Assembly (NCBI GenBank): GCA_017513095.1
Contig: JAFWDJ010000005.1
Coordinates: 1-64,000, forward strand
DNA length: 64,000 nt
From: Clostridia bacterium
Lineage (GTDB): Bacteria; Bacillota; Clostridia; Oscillospirales; RGIG577
Direction: 5' to 3'
Part shown: positions 52,112 through 61,700 of the stretch, piece after piece
Layout of the letters: the number at the start of each line of letters is the position of its first letter
Position numbering within the stretch: the stretch's first letter is position 1
The notes under the pieces: model-generated
What the model was told of the DNA's origin: nothing
Seen by the model: only the letters and a program-made list of their open reading frames with translations
Databases searched by the model: none
Translations under genes and position numbers: made by a program

Positions 52112-53378
52112 GGACAACTGCCTCTATATAGGCGGCGCGAATACCGTGGAGCTTGCAAAAGAGTACGGTACGCCGCTTTATGTGATGGATGAGGACATGA
52201 TAAGAGAGACGTGCCGCGAATTCAAGCGCGCGATATACGACGGAGTCGGCGAGAACGGACTTGTGCTCTACGCAAGCAAGGCGTTTTCATGCCGCGCGAT
52301 GTACCGCCTTGTGCGGGAGGAGGGGCTCGGAATAGACGTCGTGTCGGGCGGCGAGCTTTATACGGCGATGAAGGAGAACTTCCCGCCCGAAAAGATATAC
52401 TTCCACGGCAACAACAAGACGGCGGATGAAATAGAGCTTGCGCTCTCATACGGCGTGGGACGCTTCGCCGTGGACAATAAAGAGGAGCTGTTTCTTTTAA
52501 ACGAGCTTTCCGTAAAGCGCGGCGTACGCGCGAAGATATCGTTTCGCATAAAGCCCGGCATAGACGCGCACACGTTCGACGCGGTCATGACGGGGCAGAT
52601 AGACTCTAAATTCGGCGTCGCGCTCGAGAACGGCGAGGCGTTTGAAATAATGAAGACGGCGGCCGCGCTTCCCGGCATCGAGGTAGTGGGCGTTCACTGT
52701 CACATAGGCTCGCAGATATTCACGACGGAGCCGTTCTTCGGCGCGGTCGACGTGATGGTCGACTTTATCGCGCGCCTTCGCCGCGAGCTTTCGATTGATA
52801 TACGCGAGCTTAACTTAGGCGGCGGATACGGCATAAAGTATACCGAGGAGGACAAGCCCATAGCGCCCGCGGAAATGTTCTCGAAGGTGCTTTCGCATCT
52901 TAAAGAAAAGTGCGAAAAAACGGGCGAGCCCGTGCCGCGCGTTTTGATCGAGCCGGGACGCTCCATCGTTGCGGCGGCGGGCGTGACGCTTTACACCGTC
53001 GGCTCCGTAAAAACGATAAAGGACGTGCGCACCTACGTTTCCGTAGACGGCGGCATGACCGACAACCCGCGCTACGCGCTCTACGAATCGCGTTACACGG
53101 CGACTGTCGCGAACCGCGCGTCCGAGCCGCAGAGCGAGACGATAACGCTTGCGGGACGCTGCTGCGAAAGCGGCGACCTCATCGGAAAGGATATGCCGCT
53201 TCAGAAGACTAAGGCGGGCGACATACTCGCCGTATTCTCGACCGGCGCGTACAATTATTCGATGGCGTCTAATTACAACCGCGTGCCGCGCGCCGCGACC
53301 GTATTCGTAAGCGGCGGCAAAAGCCGCGAGGTCATCCGCCGCGAAAGCTACGAGGATATTATAAGAAATGACCTGTAA
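52086..53378 (+). CDS. lysA: Diaminopimelate decarboxylase
   Basis: 430 residues, PLP-dependent fold III. The PLP lysine is in LYASKAFSCRA (near 57), HCHIGSQI and GGGYGIKYT bind substrate and phosphate, and CCESGDLIGKD is the active-site cysteine segment near the end. It makes lysine from meso-diaminopimelate. The ATG at 52086 has GGAGGA and lies inside the 3' end of engB, so translation is coupled. It is away from lysC, and no lysine riboswitch precedes it. Confidence 0.95.
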   Translation: MLYPNQTIKDNCLYIGGANTVELAKEYGTPLYVMDEDMIRETCREFKRAIYDGVGENGLVLYASKAFSCRAMYRLVREEGLGIDVVSGGELYTAMKENFPPEKIYFHGNNKTADEIELALSYGVGRFAVDNKEELFLLNELSVKRGVRAKISFRIKPGIDAHTFDAVMTGQIDSKFGVALENGEAFEIMKTAAALPGIEVVGVHCHIGSQIFTTEPFFGAVDVMVDFIARLRRELSIDIRELNLGGGYGIKYTEEDKPIAPAEMFSKVLSHLKEKCEKTGEPVPRVLIEPGRSIVAAAGVTLYTVGSVKTIKDVRTYVSVDGGMTDNPRYALYESRYTATVANRASEPQSETITLAGRCCESGDLIGKDMPLQKTKAGDILAVFSTGAYNYSMASNYNRVPRAATVFVSGGKSREVIRRESYEDIIRNDL

Positions 53379-53417
53379 TAAGGCTTAAAAAAGCCCGACG
53401 GAAACGTCGGGCTTTTT
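53377..53417 (+). terminator. Terminator of lysA; first copy of a 41-bp duplicated terminator
   Basis: AAAAAAGCCCGACG, GAAA loop and complement, then T6. The 41-bp segment is identical to 58480-58520, including the AATAAGGCTT lead-in. Confidence 0.95.
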
Positions 53418-53436
53418 TGCGTTCGGGGGAGAATGA

Positions 53437-53460
53437 GGGGAAAAAGCATTCTTTTTCCCT
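53437..53460. other. Hairpin in the leader region of the 1617-residue gene
   Basis: GGGAAAAAG and CTTTTTCCC with a CATT loop. Lies 20 nt after the lysA terminator; it may be a further terminator or protect the transcript. Confidence 0.5.
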
Positions 53461-53554
53461 TCCGCGTATTGAATAAGCTTCGGAGGTATGATAAACTAAG
53501 ATTTATAATAGTGCATTATAAACAACGTGTTTTCTAAAGGGATGAGAAAAGTAT

Positions 53555-53602
53555 ACTTTTTCACCAATCTTCGGACGAAAGACGTCCGTATCCGGTGAAA
53601 AG
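53555..53602 (+). promoter_or_regulatory. Structured leader of the 1617-residue surface protein gene
   Basis: An outer stem (TTTTCACC with GGTGAAAA) encloses an inner hairpin (CGGACG, AAAGA loop, CGTCCG) with unpaired AATCTT and TATCC on the two sides. It ends 20 nt before the start codon, just ahead of the ribosome site GAAAGGAAGG. I do not recognise a known riboswitch; the layout suggests a translational control element. A TATAAT at 53504 lacks a partner -35. Confidence 0.45.
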
Positions 53603-53623
53603 AGCGAAGAAAGGAAGGGTTAT

Positions 53624-56600
53624 ATGAAAAAGAAGCTTTTAAGCCTCATCGTGGCGCTGTGTATGGCAGTCACGCTGCTTCCGGCGACGGGCCTTGCGGA
53701 GGCTGTTGCGACCATCGAGGGCACGGTCAACGCGAGCGACTGCCCCGAGGGCGATATCATGCTCACGGACGACACGACGCTCGTTATGGACCGGGATATT
53801 ACGCTTCGCTCCATCCGCGGCAATTACAATCTTACGATAAAGGATAAGGGCGGCCACACGCTTACGATAAGAATGCCCACCGCCGAGAACGTCATCACGG
53901 CGAACCCCTCGGGCCACGCCGTTTCCGTAAAAAGCCTCACCTGCGACGCGAAGCTTGATATCCTGTCGCGCAAGGACGGCTTGAACATCGACGGCGACAT
54001 AAACTTCACGGGCGGCAGCCTCGCCGTAACGTCGAAGGACGGCGACGCCGTATATTCCCGAAACGGCAGCATCTCCCTTACGGGCACGACGATGCTGACG
54101 GCGGGCGGAAGCTCAATAAGCGCGCCCAAGGGCACGGTGAAATATAACGGCTCGTACCTTCTCGCGCAGACGACGGGCCAGAGCGCCTTCTGTATCGTCG
54201 GCCAGACCGTAAATCTTTACGGCGGCACGATAACCGCTTCCTCGACCGCGAACTGCATCGTATCGAACGGCTCGGGCGGCATTACCTTAAAGGGCAAGAT
54301 AACGGCGTCCGCCGGTACCGACTACGGCGCGGTAATAAACGCGCGCGGCAACGGCGGGATACGCATTCTTGACGGCGCGGACATAACGGCCGACGGCGTG
54401 GGCTACGGCCTCTATGCCGGCACGTCCGTAAACATGACGGGCGACGGAACGCTGAACGCGAAGGGCAAAAACAAGAACGCCGTTTACTCCCGTTACGGAA
54501 GCATCACGTTAAAGGGCGACATCACTGCGTCGTCAAAGGAGCAGGCGATCTATGCCCCCGAAGGCGAAATAAACGTGACCGGCTCTCTTAACGCGGAGAA
54601 CAGCAGCATGGACTACTGCTGCATCCGGGCGAGGAACGTGAGTATTCGCGGCGGCAAGGGCGATACCGTTACCGTAAAGGGCGGGGCGGGCGCCATAGTG
54701 GCCGACGGAAATATGAATCTCGCGGGAGCGATCTCCGCCACCGCATCCAACACCGGCTGGAAGAGCAGCGTTATAAGCACCAACAGCGGAGGCAATCTCA
54801 CCGTCGAGGGCGGAACGCTCACGCTGAGCGGCAACGGCTTCGGCATCTCCTCGGACGGTGACGTAAGTATGTCGGGAGACGCCGCGCTGAACATTACCGC
54901 AAGAAAAGGCGTCCTTGCCGACGGCAGCTTTAACAAAAAAAGCACCGGTTCCATGCACATCCACGCGACGACCGGCACGGCACTCGAGGCGGACGGCATA
55001 ATAATTGACGGCGGCTCCGACAATACCGTGGTGAGCGAGGACAGCTACGGTATCATTACGGACGGAGACGTCGCGATCCGCGACTGCATCCTTCACGTGA
55101 CGTCCTTTTTCAACGCCATAAAGGGAGCCTCTCTCGTAACGGAGGGAAATCTTACGGAAGTTTACGCGGAGTCCACCGTTGCGGACGAAAAGGAAATGGG
55201 CACATTTCACAACGACAAGACATTCACCGTGACCGATTCGCACAGCGCCATCTTTATATCCGGCGATATGCGCGCAGATGCGGGCGGGATCACCAGCGGC
55301 CTTTCCAAGTGCTGCTACGGTATCCGGGTCGGCGGAGATCTGTCCGTCGGAGGGCCGCTTCGCGCCCGGATAGAACGTATTGCGGGCTATCCGCAGATCA
55401 GGTACGGACTTGACGTGAAGGGCAACATCACTATCACCGACGAGCTGTTATACTTCGGTGCGAATATGCCGATGCCTAAATATGCGGGGAGAATCTTTAA
55501 AGTGGAGGTCTGGATTGAAGACGGCAAGCTGACAATGAATCCGAATACCACATATAAGGACCTTACAATCAAATGGAAGCCTCCGATCAATCAAGGTATC
55601 CGTCTGACCGTTGAGAAGACGGTCGTGAACGTCGGGGATTGGATACGGGTTAATATAGACGCCCCCGACTGGCAGGATGAGGAGGACGGCAGCACCTGGT
55701 ACATACAAAGCGGACGGCTCCATTTCTGGTGGGAATGCTCGGAAGACGGCCAAAACTGGCAGTTTTACGAACCGGAGGAGACCTACGGCGTTAATATTAT
55801 CCAGACCGCGCAGGACTATGACGCCGGGAAGATCCTTCGGCTTGGTGTCGAGCAATATCTCCATCATGGCGTGATTTATTCCGATATAATTAAGGTCGCA
55901 GGCACCGAACCCCTCACCGGCTCCATCGTCTTCACCTCCGGAGCAAAGCTGGGCGAAAGCTTAACAACGGCACGGCTGGGCATGTTGAAGACAATGGAGG
56001 ATTCCGGCGTCAAGATTCAGTACACGTGGCAATGGTCCGACGACGGAGTGACCGGATGGGGCCATGATTTACCAACGCTGACGGCGTACAGAACCATCAA
56101 CGAATATGATTTAGGTAAATATCTAAGGGTCGTTGCCACGGCGGAGGGCTTTACCGGCGCTGTCGTGTCTCCGGCGAAGTACGTAAGCAAGGTCCCCGCC
56201 AACGACGATAACCTTGCCATGTCGTCACTTACGTACGCCGACGGCGTCATCACCGTCACAAGGGCCTTTACAAATCAGGAGTACGTCGCGACTATGTCCG
56301 CTTCCCCGCCCGGCGAAAACGAGTGGAGCGCCGCCGTATCTCCCGACGCAACGGGCGCGCTTAAGATACCCGTAAGCGGCAGCTATCTTAATCAGTCCGT
56401 TTTCGTCCACACCCGCATAAAGGAGACGGATGCGGCCCTGCCCGGCACCCGTGATAAATACGGCGTCATCTATACGGGAAAGGGCGAGTACCTTGCGGGA
56501 ATTACCCTCAAAAATTCCTCCGGCGCCCCCGTGAGCGCGGAGAAGTCCAAGGTGGGCAGGATAGTTGCCGTAACCGTCGCGCCCATGCCTGAGGACTATC

Positions 56601-58477
56601 CCTATAACAAGTGGAAAGAAGATACAGTGAACTGGTACGTAACCAACAACAAAGACTATCCCGGCGCCGTGGAGCTTTATTCCGACAAGGACTGCACCGT
56701 CCCCCTCCAGCGTGACGGGTACGGCGTTATAATGCCTACCACCCAGTACACAGTATACTATAAGGCGTCGGGCTGGACGCAGGACGTCACCATCGGCGCG
56801 GAAAAGACGATCGGCTATAACAGCGTCGTAAGCGCCCGCATGACGCTGGACGTTTGCAGCGAAAACGACCTGTATATCTTAAAGAGCATGTATTTTGAGG
56901 ACCTCGAAGCCTTCCCCGGCGACGAGATAACCACCGCGTTCGTAACGAAGCCGGAGAAAGCATATCTTGGCGAACTTACGTTCTCGCCCGACAATACCAA
57001 TCCCGCAGGCGAGCTTGAATTTAGCGTTGATACGGCATCGAAGACGCTGACCGTCACCGTCCCCGAGGACGCAGAGACGGGACGCTACGTCTACTACTAC
57101 CTTATAGACGGCGTAAGACCCTATAACGGGACGTTCGTCGTAATAAACGTCCGTGAAAAGACGGCGACCGTAAGCTTCAGCGCGGGCGATCCCGGCGCAC
57201 AGGAGGCCGAGGCCGATATGGCGAGCCTTGCGGAGTCCCAGATGGCGCCGCAAAAGGTGGAGCTCGGCGCGCAGTACATCCTTCCCGAGAACGGCTTTGA
57301 TGCGCCTCCCGGATACGAGTTCGACGGCTGGAGCGAGGGCGACCCCGGCGACGGCATGAACGTGACCGAGGACGTGACCGTTACGGCCCGGTGGAAGGAG
57401 CACGTACACTCGATGATTCATGTAGACGGGTATGATGCCGAATGCACGACGCCCGGCATGATGGAGCACTGGTACTGCGAGACCTGCGGAAAGCTATACG
57501 GCGACGAGAACGGCTTGTATGGCGAATGGGCCGACCCGGCCATGTATATGATCCCCGCTCACGGCCACAATACCGAGGGCGCGGAGTGGGAAAAGCAAAA
57601 CGAGGTCGAGCCCACCTGCACCGAGGACGGCGGCTATGACATGGTGCTCTGCTGCACGATATGCGGCGAGGTAATAAACAGCGTTCACACGACCGTAGCG
57701 TGCCCGGGCAGCCACACCATAGGCGAGGCGGTCATGGAGGACGTTCACGAGGCCACCTGCACCGAGGACGGGTATTATACCGAGGTACACTACTGCGAGG
57801 TATGCGGCGAGGAACAAAGCCGCGAAAAACATACGATAGACATGCTCCCGCACGATCTTGTGCATTATGAGGAAGTGCCCGCTGCCTGCACCGAGGACGG
57901 AAACCCCGAATTCTGGGAGTGCGACTCTTGCGGAGCCTTCTTCTCGGACGAGAACGGCTTAAACGAGATTACGGACCCGCACGACATCGTTTTAGAGGCG
58001 ACGGGCCATGTCTGGGGCAAGCCCTCCTATAAGTGGTCGGCGGACAATTCGAGCGTTACGGCGACCGTCAAATGCACGAACGATCCGAGCCACACCGAGA
58101 GCGAAACGGTTGAAACAAGCTACGAAATAACCGTGCCGCCCACGCTTAAAACGACGGGCACGGGCGTATATACGGCGGAGTTTGAGGGCGCGGCCTTCAC
58201 GACGCAGACGAAGGAGGTCGAGATTCCGAAGATTACGGGTCCCTCCGTTATCGGCGAGGTGACCGGCGCGGGCAAGCTCGGCTATACCATTGAAAAGGCG
58301 CCCGAGGGCGCGATACTCATCGCCGTCCGCTATGACAACGGACGCACGAGCGCGACCCGCGTTATCGCCGCCGAAAACGGCACGGGAACAATTACGCTCG
58401 GCGGAAGCGGCGACAAGTACAAGCTTCTTCTGCTCGACAGCAGCCACCGCCCGCTGTGCGCTGCATGGAAAAACTAA
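53624..58477 (+). CDS. Large beta-helix surface protein with InlB-type and CxxC modules
   Basis: 1617 residues. A signal peptide (LLSLIVALCMAVTLLPATGLA) is followed by a long parallel beta-helix region (about 30-640) of repeated short strands (GSISLTGTTMLTAGG, KGDITASSKEQAIYAPEG), then beta-sandwich units with YTWQWSDDG (about 650-880), further Ig-like stretches, an InlB-type unit (PPGYEFDGWSEGDPG..VTARW, near 1225-1260), and four CxxC modules with the pair at about 1285, 1344, 1391 and 1433, each in CTEDG..CxxCG context, perhaps metal or disulfide linked. It has no LPXTG or SLH anchor. Probably a secreted or wall-associated adhesin or glycan-binding protein; the ligand is unknown. Identical terminators lie on both sides. 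Confidence 0.82.
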   Translation: MKKKLLSLIVALCMAVTLLPATGLAEAVATIEGTVNASDCPEGDIMLTDDTTLVMDRDITLRSIRGNYNLTIKDKGGHTLTIRMPTAENVITANPSGHAVSVKSLTCDAKLDILSRKDGLNIDGDINFTGGSLAVTSKDGDAVYSRNGSISLTGTTMLTAGGSSISAPKGTVKYNGSYLLAQTTGQSAFCIVGQTVNLYGGTITASSTANCIVSNGSGGITLKGKITASAGTDYGAVINARGNGGIRILDGADITADGVGYGLYAGTSVNMTGDGTLNAKGKNKNAVYSRYGSITLKGDITASSKEQAIYAPEGEINVTGSLNAENSSMDYCCIRARNVSIRGGKGDTVTVKGGAGAIVADGNMNLAGAISATASNTGWKSSVISTNSGGNLTVEGGTLTLSGNGFGISSDGDVSMSGDAALNITARKGVLADGSFNKKSTGSMHIHATTGTALEADGIIIDGGSDNTVVSEDSYGIITDGDVAIRDCILHVTSFFNAIKGASLVTEGNLTEVYAESTVADEKEMGTFHNDKTFTVTDSHSAIFISGDMRADAGGITSGLSKCCYGIRVGGDLSVGGPLRARIERIAGYPQIRYGLDVKGNITITDELLYFGANMPMPKYAGRIFKVEVWIEDGKLTMNPNTTYKDLTIKWKPPINQGIRLTVEKTVVNVGDWIRVNIDAPDWQDEEDGSTWYIQSGRLHFWWECSEDGQNWQFYEPEETYGVNIIQTAQDYDAGKILRLGVEQYLHHGVIYSDIIKVAGTEPLTGSIVFTSGAKLGESLTTARLGMLKTMEDSGVKIQYTWQWSDDGVTGWGHDLPTLTAYRTINEYDLGKYLRVVATAEGFTGAVVSPAKYVSKVPANDDNLAMSSLTYADGVITVTRAFTNQEYVATMSASPPGENEWSAAVSPDATGALKIPVSGSYLNQSVFVHTRIKETDAALPGTRDKYGVIYTGKGEYLAGITLKNSSGAPVSAEKSKVGRIVAVTVAPMPEDYPYNKWKEDTVNWYVTNNKDYPGAVELYSDKDCTVPLQRDGYGVIMPTTQYTVYYKASGWTQDVTIGAEKTIGYNSVVSARMTLDVCSENDLYILKSMYFEDLEAFPGDEITTAFVTKPEKAYLGELTFSPDNTNPAGELEFSVDTASKTLTVTVPEDAETGRYVYYYLIDGVRPYNGTFVVINVREKTATVSFSAGDPGAQEAEADMASLAESQMAPQKVELGAQYILPENGFDAPPGYEFDGWSEGDPGDGMNVTEDVTVTARWKEHVHSMIHVDGYDAECTTPGMMEHWYCETCGKLYGDENGLYGEWADPAMYMIPAHGHNTEGAEWEKQNEVEPTCTEDGGYDMVLCCTICGEVINSVHTTVACPGSHTIGEAVMEDVHEATCTEDGYYTEVHYCEVCGEEQSREKHTIDMLPHDLVHYEEVPAACTEDGNPEFWECDSCGAFFSDENGLNEITDPHDIVLEATGHVWGKPSYKWSADNSSVTATVKCTNDPSHTESETVETSYEITVPPTLKTTGTGVYTAEFEGAAFTTQTKEVEIPKITGPSVIGEVTGAGKLGYTIEKAPEGAILIAVRYDNGRTSATRVIAAENGTGTITLGGSGDKYKLLLLDSSHRPLCAAWKN

Positions 58478-58479
58478 AG

Positions 58480-58520
58480 AATAAGGCTTAAAAAAGCCCG
58501 ACGGAAACGTCGGGCTTTTT
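58480..58520 (+). terminator. Terminator of the 1617-residue gene; second copy of the 41-bp duplicated terminator
   Basis: Identical over 41 bp to 53377-53417, starting three bases after the stop codon. Differs only after the T tract. Confidence 0.95.
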
Positions 58521-58585
58521 GTGTTTCCCCCGAAAATCCCCCCCCCTACGGAACGCACAGAGGCTTCGGCGCGTCATAATTTTTA

Positions 58586-58614
58586 TTGAAGTCTTAAAAA
58601 AAGTATGTTATACT
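58586..58614 (+). promoter_or_regulatory. Promoter of the amidase/lectin protein gene
   Basis: TTGAAG (58586-58591), 17-bp spacer, TATACT (58609-58614) with TGT before it (extended -10). Leader about 85 nt, containing CCCCG..CGGGG inverted repeats near 58655-58680. Confidence 0.75.
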
Positions 58615-58705
58615 GTACTATCAATAAAAATATACTATTCTTGCCGCCGTTTGGCCCCGAAAATTCGTAAAACGGGGCTTGTGCGGCCCGAAAAGGGAAA
58701 AAACG

Positions 58706-61700
58706 ATGAAAAAACATGTTAAAAATAGAATAAAAGCCGCGGCAGTTTCGGTGCTGGCGTTTTGCACGCTTCTTTTGAGCGTGCCCGCCGCTCCCGCCGC
58801 GCCGACGGCGCAGGCCCTAAACTGCCACGAGACGGCGCAGCTCTGGTTCGGCGACAGCGAGGCGGCGATGCTTGCCGAGGCGGACGAAAACTCGCCCGAG
58901 GGCGCGGCTTACGCATATTTTTGTGAAAGAGAGAGCGACTTTCCCGGCACGGCATCCCTTGCGGAGGACAGCCGTGCGCAGACGAGCGATAAGGTCGGGC
59001 GCGAGCGCGCCGAGCGCATTCGCGGCATCGAAGATTTCGAAGCGCGCGCGAACGTTGCGATCCTCGACGCCGACGTGACGGCCATGATCGACGGCGAGCG
59101 CACCGTATACCGCGACGACGGATTTGTCGAGCTTTACGTTTACGAATGGACGTTCTACGATTACGACGACCTAAGCGACGGCGCCGGAGGAAGCGACGTC
59201 GCGGGTCACGGCACGCATCACAAGCTCACGCTTGCGCCCGCGGACGCGGGATACGAGATAATCTCCGACGAATACGACGAAAGCGACCTCTACGGCGTAA
59301 ACACCGCAGGCGGCGCGTCCGCGCAAGGCGAAGACGACGCGGCTTCCGATGAATACGTCGGCGAAGAGACGGCCGTGCTTCAAAGCACGAATTATTATGC
59401 GGCCTACGACCCCGACAAGGCCGTCGCCTACGCCGACAAATACGTCTACAACGGCGCGACCTCCTCGGGCAAGCTTTACGAAAACTATTACAACAGCGCG
59501 TACGCCAATTTCAACGACGTCGGCGGCGACTGCGCAAATTACACGTCCCAGTGCATCTACGCGGGCGGAATGCCTCAGGTGAAGGGCGCGGCGTACGGCA
59601 CGGACTGCTGGTTCTACGTTTCGTCGTCGAACAGAAGCGCGACGTGGACGAGCGCCTCGCGCCTCTGCGCGTGGATGGGCGACAACCGCGGCGTTCTCTG
59701 CACGGCGAACAACTCGAATATATATAAGGGAAGCCCGTGCTTCCACAGCAATAAAAGCCACGCTACGATATGCGTGGGCAAGAACAGCGCGGGCACGCAC
59801 GTTATAAATTCGCACAACTACGACCGTTACCACGTCGTATGGAGCTATATAAGCGGCACGGTGTACACAGTCCGGCTTACGCCGCGCGACGATTATAAAC
59901 CGTCGTCGCAGCCTGCGCCGCAGCCCGCTCATACGACGCATACGAAGGGCGCGTTCCAATATTACACGGCGGCGCATCCGCATTACAACTACTATAAATG
60001 CTCCGTATGCGGCGAAATTTTCACCGACGGCACGACGACGAAGGTCTCCTCCTGCACGCAGTGCTATCCGGTGACGGAGACGACGAAAACAGGCTACGCG
60101 GCCGGAGGCACACAGAGTGTGGATATAAACAGAACGCCGTCCTCGGGAAGCAAGATAGGCTCGATCCCCGAGGGCGCACCCTGCACCGTATACCCCGATA
60201 AAACGATAAGCGGCTGGTACTATGTCGAGTACCGCGGTATAAGCGGCTACGCATACAGCGGATTTATTTTGTTCACGCCGCCGCCCCCCTCGGGCGTTTG
60301 GCTGAAAATCGACAAGACCGAGCTTGCCGCGGGCGAAAAGCTTACGTTCACCTACGGCGCGAACAACGTCACGGGCTACGTTATGGGCATCGACCGCGTC
60401 GGGGAGGGCAGGATAGTCACGCCGTCGCTCGGCCTTGAAGCGTCGTACACGCTCGCATTTAACGAGCCGGGCACGTATACGGCATACGTTACGGCGTACA
60501 ATACGGCGGGCAGCACCGAAAGCGCCCGCGTCACGTTTGAGGTCTGCGACCCCGTGCCCGCGGTACCCGTGCCGAAGGCCGACCGCGATATATTTTTCGC
60601 GGGCGAGAGCGTGACGCTGTCGTGGCCCGCCGCCGAAAACGCCGCGAAGTACGAATACGCCGTGGGCGAGTATCCCGCGGAGCTTATATGCGAGTCGCCC
60701 GGACGAAGCGGCGCCGTGGCGGGCTTGAGCGTAAGCTTAAGCGGCCTTTCGTGCGGCGAATATACGGCGTACGTGCGCTCCGTAAACGCCATCGGCACGA
60801 AGAGCGAATACAGCGCCGCGGTGACGTTTACGGTGAGCGAACGGGAGCTTTCGCCCGTGAAAACGGCCGAGGCGAACGGGCGAGTGTACGAGCTATACGA
60901 CTGCGAAACGTCGTGGACGTTCGCGCGGAGATTGTGCGAACAGATGGGAGGCCGCCTTGCGTGCGTGACCGACGAGCGCGAGAACGCGCTTCTTACGGCG
61001 CTTGCCGCCTCGGGCACGAAGGCGAAATACTTCATAGGCGCGTCGAACGTTTCGCCGTCCGATTATAACGAGAAGGGCGGTGCGTACGCGTGGGAGTCGG
61101 GCGAGGCGTTCTCGTACTCCGCGTGGGCCGACGGGGAGCCCTTAAACGTCGGAAGCGGCGTGTGGTGCAGGCATTTTGCGGCTCTGGACGCATCTTCGGG
61201 AAAGTGGCGAAGCGTATACAATACCGATAAGAACGGCTCGGGCTTCATCCTCGAACGCGAGGCCGACGCGAAGCCCGTGAGTATTGCTTCGATGAAATAC
61301 GACGGCGGCGCCGTCACGATACTTTGGAACGCGGCGGACGGCGCGGACGGCTACGCCGTATACCGTAAGGCGGACGGCGGCGAATGGACGTGCATTTGCG
61401 AGCTTGCCGATACGTCGTACACCGACGCGGACGTGACGGCGGGCGGGACGTATACCTACGCCGTGCGCTCCCGCGCGAACGGAAAGTACAGCGAAGGATA
61501 CGATGAGACGGCGCAAAGCGTTGTACTTTACGCGCCCGGCTTTGCGTTTGACGCCGAAACGGGAACGCTTAACGGCGTGACGGACAAGAGCGCAGAAAAG
61601 GTTATAATCCCCGGATTTATGGGAGAGACCCGCGTGACGGCCATAGGCGCGGGCGCGTTTTCGGGCTGCGCGGCGCTTAAAACGGTATTTGTCCCCGAAG

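Noticed and set aside
54533-55243. A 236-codon frame opposite the 1617-residue surface gene
   Set aside because: Antisense shadow of repeat-rich coding DNA, without start signals or a recognisable domain.
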